From Treponema sp. (GTDB taxonomy: Bacteria; Spirochaetota; Spirochaetia; Treponematales; Treponemataceae), in the NCBI GenBank assembly GCA_021442965.1, contig JABUUX010000272.1:1-21960 (forward strand): 21,960 nucleotides of DNA, in the 5' to 3' direction. The notes beneath the pieces were generated by a model. That model was not told the origin of the DNA, made no database searches, and saw only the letters and a program-made list of their open reading frames with translations. Within the stretch, counting starts at the first letter, position 1. Each line of letters begins with the position of its first letter. The position numbers and the translations under genes were made by a program. Shown piece by piece: positions 5,382-13,875 of the stretch.

Positions 5382-8147
5382 ATGAAAAAATTGTTTTCTG
5401 TAATTATTGCTGTAACTTTTGTTCTTGTAACTTCATGTTCAAAGAAAGATAACAAAACGGAAACTGTGATGTCACAGGAAGTTTCTGTTCAAGAGATTGA
5501 GAATATGCTTGAACAGGTAAGTGTGACAAAAAGCGTTAAAAAAATGCTTTCTTCCCCAGAATATACAAATCTGAAAGATATGGACATTATGGCTCCAAGA
5601 GTTTCTGCAAAGGAGCATGAAAAATATCTGTCCGAGGCTTTTGAATTTAAACCTCTTACCGGGGAGGATTATTCAGATACAGATATTTCATATGTTGTAG
5701 GAAGTGACCTTTGTGTTTTGTATCCGGCAGAAGCATTTAGTTTTGAAAATCCTGATTTTCCGGGAACTGTAAGCAGCGACCATGCTGTTCTTATAAATGA
5801 AGATACGAGCGGGTATGAAAAAATCCCTTTGGGAACAATTTTAAAACCTGCGGGCACAGACTCATCAATTAGAAATGCAGACCGCTCAACTTATTACGGG
5901 CAGTACGGTTATTTTTATATTGATGACAACTATCATTACTTTTACAGAGTTGAATACAACGGAAAAACAGGTTTTGTTTTTGGTTCAGATTTAGTTTACA
6001 AAAGATACGGCAGCTCTTCTTACTGCACACTTTCTACCGATAAAAATGAAAACAGAATTTTTTCTGAAAGCCTTTTAACTGACGGAGCTTTTGAGTCTTT
6101 TCATGCTTTGGAAGGCCTTAAACCTTTAACCCCAATGGTACAAAAGGGATTAAGTCAGAATCGGCTTGCCATGCAGGAAACAGAAGAAATTTATATAAGT
6201 TATGACGATATAGTAGATAACTATTCTTATGTCGATAAATACACACCAATGTTTATTACAACGGATCTGGCATCGCATACACAACATCTGTTCTTTGACC
6301 GCCTGCTTTCATATACAGAAGAAAATTATTTTGCTCCCCGTTTAAAAGAATTGTGTGCTCATTTTATAGATGCTCTAAAAAAAGATTCTGATATTCCGGA
6401 AGATATTAAAGAACTGGCTGTAAGCTATTTTCAGGTACCGGAACTGATTCTGCGTCTGGCTCCTGTAAAAGAAACTATGGACGGGTGGCCGCATGAAACT
6501 GTTTATGTATCTGTTACAAATGAACAGGAGATTCTTTCTGAATATTCTGAAAAAGTACTGGCTGATTATAACAAAGTAAAAAATGCAAATGGCAGTAAGT
6601 CAGAAATTTTTGGAATTGAAGAAGATTTTTCTCAGTACCGGCCTAGAGGGCATTACGATAAAAACGGAGTTCTTCAGTCATATTTTATGGCAGAAATGTG
6701 GTTCGGTCGTATTCACTTTACAATTGCAAAGTCTGACATCAACCCTGAAACAGACTTAGACTGTGCTGTAATGGAACCTGTAGCAATGGCTATTGTAAAT
6801 ACTGTTCACAAGAATCCGAATCTTTATGAAGAGTGGGCAAATCTTTTTGATCCTATAACACAGCTTATAGGAGACAGTGATGATTTAAGTTTTTATGAAG
6901 TTCTTCCTTTGTGGAAAAATCAGAACGTAACAGATTTTAGTTCTTGGGCTTCTGATAAAAATCAACTTTCAGAATTTGTAAAAATCTGTCACGAAAAACT
7001 CAGACCTCCTGCAATCAGTTCTAATTCAGTATTTAGAGGACCTTCTGAAATTGATAATAAGGAAAATATAAAACCTCCTATGGGTTGGAGACTTTTTGGG
7101 CAAAGGTTTACTTATGACTCAAATATCCACCAGCAGGTTTGTGCACCTTATTTGTACGAAAGAAATTTTGTACGAGGTCTTGATATTATGAAGGTGTTCG
7201 GTTCTAACAGTGCAGATTATTATCTTTCTATTACTGACTATCTGGAGCCTGATGAAGACGGATTTAAAGGCGGTATAAAATTAAAAAATACTTTGGATAG
7301 TCTTCAGGCGGAATACGATGCCTATGATTCAAACTTTTGGACAAAAAATTATTACAACAATATTTTGGCTCAGGTAAAAGCACAGGCTAATTTTGAACAG
7401 GGCTCAGGCTTTTATTTTACTGAATCTCCTATGTGGAATATTAAGTCTCTTATTTCAAGCCACTCAACTTGGGCGGAACTAAGACATGATACAATTCTTT
7501 ATGTTAAACAGAATTATGCAGAACGGGGTGGAGACGGAGATTTGGATCCAACTTATAGAAGCCGAGAAATTAAACCTCCTGTAAATTATATTGAACCTGA
7601 CGAAACTTTCTGGAAAACCAGTCTTACAAGCATTGCTAATCTTGTAGAAGTGTTCGATAAATACAATCTTCTTGATGAAGAAACAGATACCGATCTTTCA
7701 CGTATGTCAGAAATTTATTTAAAAGCACTTCAAATCTGTCGTAAAGAAATTAGTGATGAAAAAATTACCGAGGATGAAAACAGTTGGATTCGAACTGTTC
7801 CAAGAGCCTTAGGCGATATTACTCGTTGCCATGAAGATAGCTACGGTATAGCAGATAAAGATTCTGTTAAGATGGCTTGTATTGCAGATGTCTTTACAAA
7901 TGCAGAATCCGGATTGTGCCTGGAAGTAGGGGTAGGTCGTCCTTATAAATTATATGTTCCACTTAATGATAAAGCCGGGAAGCGTATTGCAGTAGGATTT
8001 ATTCCAAGTTATTACGAATTTTATCATTCTATGAATGACCGTATGACTGACGCTATGTGGAAAAAGAAGGTTTACAAGGATAATGAATCTCTTGAAGATT
8101 ATATGCCGTTCTGGGAAAAATCATGTGTAATTCCGGCAGGAAAATAA
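5382..8147 (+). CDS. DUF3160 family lipoprotein, 921 residues
   Basis: The N-terminus MKKLFSVIIAVTFVLVTSC is a lipoprotein signal with lipobox VTSC, so Cys19 should be lipidated and the mature protein held in a membrane facing the periplasm or outside. Residues about 105-206 look like an SH3b-type beta barrel (NGKTGFVFGSDL near 193-204). The DUF3160 region follows, from about 255 to 910, with the hallmark ITTDLASHTQHLFFDRLL and, near residues 691-708, HSTWAELRHDTILYVKQ. DUF3160 has no established biochemical function that I know of. Length fits the larger members. The last 25 nt overlap the Memo-family gene, so the two are co-transcribed and probably act together at the cell surface. AAAGGAGAG fixes the start. 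Family call is firm, role unknown. Confidence 0.87.
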   Translation: MKKLFSVIIAVTFVLVTSCSKKDNKTETVMSQEVSVQEIENMLEQVSVTKSVKKMLSSPEYTNLKDMDIMAPRVSAKEHEKYLSEAFEFKPLTGEDYSDTDISYVVGSDLCVLYPAEAFSFENPDFPGTVSSDHAVLINEDTSGYEKIPLGTILKPAGTDSSIRNADRSTYYGQYGYFYIDDNYHYFYRVEYNGKTGFVFGSDLVYKRYGSSSYCTLSTDKNENRIFSESLLTDGAFESFHALEGLKPLTPMVQKGLSQNRLAMQETEEIYISYDDIVDNYSYVDKYTPMFITTDLASHTQHLFFDRLLSYTEENYFAPRLKELCAHFIDALKKDSDIPEDIKELAVSYFQVPELILRLAPVKETMDGWPHETVYVSVTNEQEILSEYSEKVLADYNKVKNANGSKSEIFGIEEDFSQYRPRGHYDKNGVLQSYFMAEMWFGRIHFTIAKSDINPETDLDCAVMEPVAMAIVNTVHKNPNLYEEWANLFDPITQLIGDSDDLSFYEVLPLWKNQNVTDFSSWASDKNQLSEFVKICHEKLRPPAISSNSVFRGPSEIDNKENIKPPMGWRLFGQRFTYDSNIHQQVCAPYLYERNFVRGLDIMKVFGSNSADYYLSITDYLEPDEDGFKGGIKLKNTLDSLQAEYDAYDSNFWTKNYYNNILAQVKAQANFEQGSGFYFTESPMWNIKSLISSHSTWAELRHDTILYVKQNYAERGGDGDLDPTYRSREIKPPVNYIEPDETFWKTSLTSIANLVEVFDKYNLLDEETDTDLSRMSEIYLKALQICRKEISDEKITEDENSWIRTVPRALGDITRCHEDSYGIADKDSVKMACIADVFTNAESGLCLEVGVGRPYKLYVPLNDKAGKRIAVGFIPSYYEFYHSMNDRMTDAMWKKKVYKDNESLEDYMPFWEKSCVIPAGK

Positions 8148-8911
8148 TAAATTTGCTTTTAATTTGTGTTTTCTTTTTTGCAGGCTGCAGAAAGGAAAAC
8201 ACAAACTGCTGGGGTGGAATTGTAAGTCATCACGATTTGGCAGGAAAATATATAGACGGATTTTTTGAGGAACTTTCCAAAACAAGAGATGTAGAAACTT
8301 TTGTAATAATCTGCCCGTCACATTTTGGGCTTTCAACAAAAGACTGGTCTGTGGCAGATTATGTCTGGAAGCTGGATAACAAAAAGTGTGTTTCTTCGAA
8401 TAAACAAAAATCTGAAACAGTGCGAAAAAATCTGGGCGTGGAATATGATAATCAGGTTTTTGTAATTGAACACGGGGCTTCTACTCTTATGCCGTACATA
8501 AATAAATATTTTCCAAAAGCAGATGCAGTGGTTGTGGCTGTTCAGGGTGAGCCGCCGTTAGTTCAGCCTGATGCACAAAAACTTTACGAAGCTGTTATGC
8601 CGCTTTTTGCAGACAAAAAAGGTAAAAAAAATTTTCTGCTTATTTCTTCGGATTTTGCACATCACGGAAATATAGAACAGACAAAAGAAAAGGATGAGAG
8701 GTCTGAACAATTTTTCAAAAATCCTGTAAAAGAAAATTATTTTGTTTTGGGTTGCGATAACAGACCGGGTATGTTTGTGATGAGCAGATTCTGTAATGAA
8801 AACACAAAGGTCAGAATTCTTTCCCATACAAATTCTTATGAAATTTCGGGAGTAGATGAGGATATTACCAGTTATTTTTTTGTGCTGATGGAAAATACAA
8901 AAAAAGATTAA
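8123..8911 (+). CDS. Memo-family (AmmeMemoRadiSam protein B) lipoprotein
   Basis: A 262-residue protein of the Memo/LigB-like fold. The likely metal ligands of the family can be placed: His36 in VSHHDLAG, His67 in CPSHFG and Cys211 in LGCDNRPG; SSDFAHHG (175-182) is another family block. Unusually, the chain begins with a lipoprotein signal (GRK, then LLLICVFFFAGC, lipobox FAGC, Cys22), so this member is predicted to be membrane-anchored outside the cytoplasm. Human MEMO1 binds copper or iron; the bacterial reaction is unclear. The start lies 25 nt inside the DUF3160 gene with a weak ribosome site; a TTG at 8153 behind AGGA would remove the positively charged signal start and is less likely. 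The radical SAM and AMMECR1 partners are not in this window. Confidence 0.82.
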   Translation: MCNSGRKIINLLLICVFFFAGCRKENTNCWGGIVSHHDLAGKYIDGFFEELSKTRDVETFVIICPSHFGLSTKDWSVADYVWKLDNKKCVSSNKQKSETVRKNLGVEYDNQVFVIEHGASTLMPYINKYFPKADAVVVAVQGEPPLVQPDAQKLYEAVMPLFADKKGKKNFLLISSDFAHHGNIEQTKEKDERSEQFFKNPVKENYFVLGCDNRPGMFVMSRFCNENTKVRILSHTNSYEISGVDEDITSYFFVLMENTKKD

Positions 8912-9675
8912 AGACCTGTTTCACTTTCTATAAAAACAGTTTCTATGCCAAGTTCGTTCTTTACTTTTTCCATAACAAGACTTACGCCCACGGTTTCTGT
9001 TTCGTAGTGACCGCCACCTATAACATTAATGCAGTTTTCTTTTGCGTAGTGATATTGTTCGTGTGCGAATTCTCCGGTAATGTAGCAGTCCAGACCTTCT
9101 TTGACGGCGGCTTCTACATCTTCTGAAGCACCGCCCGAAATTATTCCTACAGTAGAAATTAGCGGCTTTCCAAAATTCAAAACGGTATTTGGAAGTTTTC
9201 CGTTTCTAAGAATTTTTTTTGCAAGTTCTTCCAAAGGTAAAGGAGAAGTTAATGTTCCTTTGACTCCAAGACTCATTCCGCGCCAGAATCCAAAAGCTTC
9301 CTGATTTTGAAGATTAAGCCGACGGGCAAGGCCAAAATTATTTCCGTAAGGATTATTTGCATCAAGCGGGATGTGGTATGCAAAAAGTGCCAGGTCGTTT
9401 TTTAAAAAAGCTGAAATACGTTTGTAAAAGGAGCCTGTAATTTTTTCACTATGCCCCCAAAAAAGTCCGTGATGAACAAAGAGAGCATCGCAACCATTAT
9501 TTACAGCGGAAAGGGCAGTTTCTTCACAGGCATCTACCGCAAAAGCTATTTTTTTTATCGGTTTTGATTCGGGGTCAGAGTTCTGAATTTGAAGTCCGTT
9601 CATGGACGGGTCTGAGTTATAGTTTTCAGGTTTTAGAAAATTGTCAAAATATCTTTCAAGTTCATTTAAAGTCAT
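8908..9675 (-). CDS. Nif3-like dinuclear metal centre protein
   Basis: A 255-residue cytoplasmic protein of the Nif3/YbgI family (GTP cyclohydrolase I type 2 homologue). Metal ligands line up with those of E. coli YbgI: His68-His69 (FVHHGLFW), Asp105 (YHIPLDA), and His223 with Glu227 (GGHYETE). SMNGLQI near 24-30 and TGEFAHEQYHY near 200-210 are further family blocks. Members form toroidal hexamers with two metals per subunit; the physiological reaction remains uncertain. It is the second gene of a minus-strand pair: its ATG lies 1 nt after the stop of the upstream membrane protein, and the site AAAGGAA lies within the end of that gene. Its stop overlaps the Memo stop in TTAA. Confidence 0.9.
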   Translation of the reverse strand: MTLNELERYFDNFLKPENYNSDPSMNGLQIQNSDPESKPIKKIAFAVDACEETALSAVNNGCDALFVHHGLFWGHSEKITGSFYKRISAFLKNDLALFAYHIPLDANNPYGNNFGLARRLNLQNQEAFGFWRGMSLGVKGTLTSPLPLEELAKKILRNGKLPNTVLNFGKPLISTVGIISGGASEDVEAAVKEGLDCYITGEFAHEQYHYAKENCINVIGGGHYETETVGVSLVMEKVKNELGIETVFIESETGL

Positions 9676-9676
9676 T

Positions 9677-10723
9677 TCAGTTTCCTTTTATGTTCCAGGC
9701 TTTTTTTATTTCACGGGAAGTCTGTTCTACGGTATTTATTACAGCTGTAAGAGATTTATCGCGACTATGATGAAGAATATATGCAAGCAGAGGATTTGTC
9801 TGTTCTGCAAAACCATACCCGCTTGTTTTAAATTCTTTTACAGAAGATATATTGAAAGTTCCTGTAATCATATCAGGATATTTTTTTCGGATATCTTCCG
9901 CAGCAGTAAAAGCCAGGTCATCGGTAACTAAAAAATATTTGCAGTCCTTTCCATAGCGTTCGGGAAGGATATTTAATAGGGCTTCAAATTCTTTTGTATA
10001 GTTATAAGTGTAAAATTCTCTTCGGCTTAAAAAATCATTCGTATTTATAAAACTTCGGATTTTTAATCCAAATGGACGGAGCATTCGCGTATCCTCGATG
10101 GAGTGAATCCACTTTCCGTCATTTGTGTAAAAATCGCAGGAGCATACAGTAAACCCTGCTTTAGAAAGATACTGAATATATGGTTTGTAGCCTTCGGTGT
10201 CACAGCGTTTATCGGGCATAAAAATAATAACGTTACTTCTGTAACTGAGTCCCGGGCAGGTAGTAAACTCGGAAAGATACGCATTGCATAATTCAAAGTT
10301 TTCTGTAGTCGAAAACCCTGAAGCAAAGGACCCGCTTAAGTTTTCTTTAGTTTCTGTTATTCCAAGTTTTGAGTTTGAAACATTTACAGGCCTGAAGAAT
10401 AATATTCCTGCTAAAAGAAGAACTGAAATTAAAACAGTAAATACAGCCCATACTTTCATTAGAACAGAATATCGGTCGATTACCAGGTGAGAAGTGTATC
10501 TGAAAAGTGCATGGAAGTTAGAAAGTACTACAAGAATAGAAAGTAAGAAAATTGCAATGGAAAATGAATCTACACTGAATGCAAAAAGCATAAGCGAAGA
10601 CAGCAGAAAACTTAGGGGTGCCAGAACAACTAAAGGATCTGTTCGGGATTTTTTTAAAGAAAACACACGCCCGTTAGTTAAAATCATAAGAATAAGAATA
10701 AGAATTTCGCCTGCAAGTTTCAT
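9677..10723 (-). CDS. Membrane protein with extracytoplasmic degenerate hydrolase-like domain
   Basis: I do not recognise a named family. The first 110 residues hold about four hydrophobic helices (roughly 1-18, 30-50, 54-74, 90-110); the remaining 238 residues are soluble. The strand-turn pattern SNVIIFMPDKRCDTEGYKPY (163-182), then LSKAGFTVCSCDFYTNDG (186-203), is like the first strands of an alpha/beta hydrolase. A nucleophile elbow would be expected at KYFLVTDDLAFTAA (262-275), but no GxSxG is present, so it may be a non-catalytic relative. Five Cys occur in the soluble part. It is co-transcribed with the Nif3 gene. No Shine-Dalgarno precedes the ATG at 10723, and a promoter close by suggests a leaderless message. 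Confidence 0.75.
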   Translation of the reverse strand: MKLAGEILILILMILTNGRVFSLKKSRTDPLVVLAPLSFLLSSLMLFAFSVDSFSIAIFLLSILVVLSNFHALFRYTSHLVIDRYSVLMKVWAVFTVLISVLLLAGILFFRPVNVSNSKLGITETKENLSGSFASGFSTTENFELCNAYLSEFTTCPGLSYRSNVIIFMPDKRCDTEGYKPYIQYLSKAGFTVCSCDFYTNDGKWIHSIEDTRMLRPFGLKIRSFINTNDFLSRREFYTYNYTKEFEALLNILPERYGKDCKYFLVTDDLAFTAAEDIRKKYPDMITGTFNISSVKEFKTSGYGFAEQTNPLLAYILHHSRDKSLTAVINTVEQTSREIKKAWNIKGN

Positions 10724-10727
10724 ATTT

Positions 10728-10756
10728 CTGATTTTATTTGATATTCAATGTATAAT
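10728..10756 (+). promoter_or_regulatory. Promoter of the PH-like/PcrA operon
   Basis: A perfect TATAAT (10751-10756) has a weak -35 CTGATT (10728-10733) 17 bp upstream. The ATG at 10764 is only 7 nt beyond the -10 box, so the transcript should start at or next to the start codon, and no ribosome binding site exists. Confidence 0.6.
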
Positions 10757-10759
10757 CAA
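10731..10759 (-). promoter_or_regulatory. Promoter of the membrane protein/Nif3 operon
   Basis: Read on the minus strand, TTGATT (10759-10754) is followed after exactly 17 bp by TAAAAT (10736-10731), and the ATG begins at 10723, 7 nt further. The -35 overlaps the plus-strand -10, and the -10 overlaps the plus-strand -35, so the two promoters cover the same bases and should compete. Confidence 0.6.
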
Positions 10760-10763
10760 TGTT

Positions 10764-11654
10764 ATGGGAAATGCAGAAAAAGTTGAAAAGTTTTCATTGT
10801 TTGAAATCATTATTATAGCCTGTCTTATTTCGGTTGTTCTTTCACCTGTAGGACTTGTTTTGATGTGGATTAAAAGCGGCTGGTCAAAAAAGATTAAGAT
10901 AATCCTGACCGGTGTTTTTGCTCTTTTGTATATTCTGATTATTGTTTTGTTTCTGGCTTTATCAGGTTCCAGTTCTTCCGGTGGTAACAGCAATATGCCT
11001 GATTTTGGAATAGAAAGCGACGGAGGTGGTTCCGGAGGCGGAGGAAAAATCAAAGAGAATAAGAATAAAAAGGCACGCTCAGGTTCTGGGAAGAATTCAA
11101 ATTCTTCTAAGAATGTTACATCTGATTCTCCATCCTCCTTTGTTCAGAAAGTAAAAAAAAGCCGGTTTACATATTTTTTTATTTTCCTTATTTTAATTGC
11201 GGTTATTGTTGTTTTAAGAAATTTAAAATTTAAAAAAATCAAGCCCAAAGATAATCCTTATGTGGATACAAGTCTGTACACAATACCTGTTCCGGAACAT
11301 TTTGAGTTTCCTTCAGTTCATTATACAAAGTTTATGCCTCTATCTGGAGAAACAATCATTTTTGCCTGTCCTGCAGAAACCAAAGATAATGCAGGAGATA
11401 TTATTATTACAAATACCCGATTCATTTTTCACGGGAAAAAGGGAGATGTAATAATTCCTATAGGTGAGCTTACGGCAATTTCTTCTATGAGTAATACGGC
11501 GCTTTCTGTTTCTGCAAATGAAAAAAATTTTTATTTTTTTGTAAAGGATACGCAGATGCGTTTTGTTCTTCAAATTACCCGCTGGCTGTATGCTAATGAA
11601 ACCCGCATTCCTGGAGAACAGTCAGAAATACATTCTGAAGAAGAACTTAAATAA
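10764..11654 (+). CDS. Membrane protein with Gly/Ser-rich linker and PH-like domain
   Basis: A 296-residue protein of unknown function. Two hydrophobic helices (about 12-34 and 45-67) are followed by a Gly/Ser/Asn/Lys-rich low-complexity linker (68-128), a third helix (about 136-153) and a C-terminal domain. That domain (about 190-280) has the all-beta plus final helix pattern of bacterial PH/GRAM-like folds: GETIIFACPAE, DIIITNTRFIFHGKKGDVIIP, ALSVSANEKNFYFFV, then MRFVLQITRWLYA. The frame is open upstream to about 10494, but that part overlaps the divergent gene; the ATG at 10764 sits 7 nt after TATAAT and starts with a sensible N-terminus. PcrA follows after 12 nt, so the two share a transcript, though no functional link is apparent. 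Confidence 0.75.
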   Translation: MGNAEKVEKFSLFEIIIIACLISVVLSPVGLVLMWIKSGWSKKIKIILTGVFALLYILIIVLFLALSGSSSSGGNSNMPDFGIESDGGGSGGGGKIKENKNKKARSGSGKNSNSSKNVTSDSPSSFVQKVKKSRFTYFFIFLILIAVIVVLRNLKFKKIKPKDNPYVDTSLYTIPVPEHFEFPSVHYTKFMPLSGETIIFACPAETKDNAGDIIITNTRFIFHGKKGDVIIPIGELTAISSMSNTALSVSANEKNFYFFVKDTQMRFVLQITRWLYANETRIPGEQSEIHSEEELK

Positions 11655-11666
11655 AAGGAAATTAAT

Positions 11667-13817
11667 ATGACACAGATTCTGGACGGACTGAATGAAGCTC
11701 AGCGTGAAGCCGTAACTACAACAGAAGGTTATGTTCGTGTAATTGCTGGTGCCGGTTCAGGAAAAACAAAAGCGCTTTCTCACAGATTTGCTTATCTGGT
11801 AAATGGGATTGGAATTCTCCCTTCGCATATTCTTTGTGTAACATTTACTAATAAGGCTGCAGCTGAAATGCGTACCAGAATCAGAAAAATTACCGGAGGA
11901 AATGATACAGGTTATATTTCAACTTTCCACAGTTTTTGTGTAAACGTTCTTCAGGAAGATTCGTGGGCAGTGGGATATCCAAAATCATTTGTTGTTTTGG
12001 ACAATCCGGATATAGACCAGATGCTTCAGATTATTTATGACGAGCGCGGACTAACATTGCGTGATAAAACTTTTGGTGATGCCCGTGATATGTTTGAAAT
12101 TCGAAAGACTCAAAAGGAAAGGGATTATTACAAAGACATGATAACTCTGCCTCTTGAATCCATAAAAGAAAAATATGACAGAGCTCAAAGTGTAGATGAT
12201 ATTATATTTTACGGATATTTATATCAGAAAAAGAAAACTTTTGCCCTGGATTACAACGATCTTATAGTTTTTGTTCTTCATGTTTTTGAAACAAATGAAG
12301 ACGTTCGTAAAAAATGGCAGGGAAGACTGGAATACGTTATGATTGATGAATTTCAGGATATAGATGATATTCAGTACAGACTAATGGAAGCATTGGTGGC
12401 ATATCATAAAAATCTTTTTGTAGTAGGGGATCCTGACCAGACTATTTATACCTGGCGCGGGGCAAATATACGCTATCTATTGGATTTTGATAAAAAATTT
12501 GAGGGAACAAAAACAATTATGATGAACGAAAATTACCGTTCAACCCCTGCCATAATTGATGTTGCAAATTCGCTGATTAAAAAAAATAAGAACAGAATGG
12601 AAAAAAATCTTCATTCAGTGACGCGTAAAAATTTTATGGTTCCCCTGTATTCACACTGGAAGAAGCAGGAAGATGAAGCAGAAAATATTTGTAAAAAATT
12701 AATGAATCTTCACGAAAGCGGTATTAAATATTCAGACTGTGCTATTTTATACAGAGCCCATTATGTTTCCAGGTCATTGGAAGACGCACTTTCTAAAAAT
12801 GATATTCCCTATACGATGTTTTCGGGTATTTCTTTTTTTGACAGAGAAGAGGTAAAGGATGCCTTGAGTTATCTTAGAATGTGTATTTTTAAAGATGATC
12901 TGAGTTTCCGTCGTATTGTGAATAAACCCAGAAGAAATATCGGCAAAACTCGAATGGAGGCTCTTGAAAAAAAGGCAGAAGAAAATCAGTGTACATTGTT
13001 TCAAGCCTTATGTGATATGGCAGACTCCAAGGATGAAATTTTAAAAGGAACTCAGGCAGAACAATTTATAAGTCTTGTGAATAAATTTTATGCAGAGCTC
13101 AGAGAAACTCCGGCAAGTGAAGTTTTAAGCCACATAATTAATGAAAGCGGATATGAAAAAATGCTTAGAACTGAAGGCAGTCAGACCCGGCTTGATAATC
13201 TGGCGGAACTGAAACAGGCAGTTTACGAGTTTGAAATTTCCTGCGGCGAAGAATGTCCCGCTGAATATTTTCTGGCGCACGCATCCCTTTTGGGGGCACT
13301 GGATGCCGGGGGTGCAGGTGATGCTGTAAAACTAATGACCGTTCACACAGCTAAAGGATTGGAATTTCCGCATGTATTTTTAGCCGGGATGAATGAAGGA
13401 ATCTTTCCTTCACGAAAAGTAAAAAGTTTAGCCGCAATGGAAGAAGAAAGAAGGCTTTGTTTTGTTGCTGTTACCAGAGCCGAAAAATCTCTTTATATTT
13501 CAGATAATGAAGGAAAAAATCTGGACGGAAGTGTAAGGTATCCCAGCCGGTTTATTTTTGATATAGACAGAAAATGTTTGGATTATGAAACGCCCCTTTC
13601 TGATCAGTTTACAAGATCTGCAAAAAGCTTTATTGATTCTTTTGACAGAATTCTGGAGAGCCGTGAAAAAACTTCTTCTCTTGTGGTGGGAGATACAATA
13701 ACTCATGCAATTCTTGGAAAAGGGCAGATTCTGGAAATTTGTGAAGAAGACGGAGCTTTCCTTATTAAATTTGAAAACCTTCCAACCCCAAGAAAAATCC
13801 GGTTTGATGCTTTGTAA
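11667..13817 (+). CDS. pcrA: ATP-dependent DNA helicase, UvrD/PcrA type (SF1A, 3'-5')
   Basis: A 716-residue superfamily 1 helicase. Motifs in order: Q motif LNEAQREAV (8-16), Walker A AGAGSGKT (27-34), Ia TFTNKAAAEMRTR (59-71), Walker B IDEFQD (226-231), III GDPDQTIYTWRGA (254-266), IV NYRS, V MTVHTAKGLEFPHVF (about 557-571) and VI VAVTRAE (600-606) with its arginine finger. The C-terminal VGDTITHAILGKGQILEI and the strands after it form the small Tudor-like domain typical of PcrA/UvrD, which contacts RNA polymerase in studied species. It unwinds DNA in nucleotide excision repair and removes recombinase filaments. AAAGGAA lies 8 nt upstream of the ATG. It differs from Rep and AddA in size and in this C-terminal domain. 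Confidence 0.93.
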   Translation: MTQILDGLNEAQREAVTTTEGYVRVIAGAGSGKTKALSHRFAYLVNGIGILPSHILCVTFTNKAAAEMRTRIRKITGGNDTGYISTFHSFCVNVLQEDSWAVGYPKSFVVLDNPDIDQMLQIIYDERGLTLRDKTFGDARDMFEIRKTQKERDYYKDMITLPLESIKEKYDRAQSVDDIIFYGYLYQKKKTFALDYNDLIVFVLHVFETNEDVRKKWQGRLEYVMIDEFQDIDDIQYRLMEALVAYHKNLFVVGDPDQTIYTWRGANIRYLLDFDKKFEGTKTIMMNENYRSTPAIIDVANSLIKKNKNRMEKNLHSVTRKNFMVPLYSHWKKQEDEAENICKKLMNLHESGIKYSDCAILYRAHYVSRSLEDALSKNDIPYTMFSGISFFDREEVKDALSYLRMCIFKDDLSFRRIVNKPRRNIGKTRMEALEKKAEENQCTLFQALCDMADSKDEILKGTQAEQFISLVNKFYAELRETPASEVLSHIINESGYEKMLRTEGSQTRLDNLAELKQAVYEFEISCGEECPAEYFLAHASLLGALDAGGAGDAVKLMTVHTAKGLEFPHVFLAGMNEGIFPSRKVKSLAAMEEERRLCFVAVTRAEKSLYISDNEGKNLDGSVRYPSRFIFDIDRKCLDYETPLSDQFTRSAKSFIDSFDRILESREKTSSLVVGDTITHAILGKGQILEICEEDGAFLIKFENLPTPRKIRFDAL

Positions 13818-13852
13818 TTTTTGTAAAAAGAGTTTAGCGTTTTAGGGTTTTG

Positions 13853-13869
13853 GCTTCTGAAAGCTTTTT
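13853..13869 (+). terminator. Weak terminator candidate after pcrA
   Basis: GCTT and AAGC (4 bp plus a flanking G-T) enclose CTGA and are followed by five T, 36 nt after the pcrA stop. The stem is too short to be convincing, but nothing better separates pcrA from the convergent antiporter gene. Confidence 0.3.
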
Positions 13870-13875
13870 GGAATC

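Noticed and set aside
10494..10763. Upstream extension of the PH-like membrane protein
   Set aside because: It lies wholly or largely antisense to the coding start of the divergent membrane protein, and a promoter falls directly before the ATG at 10764.
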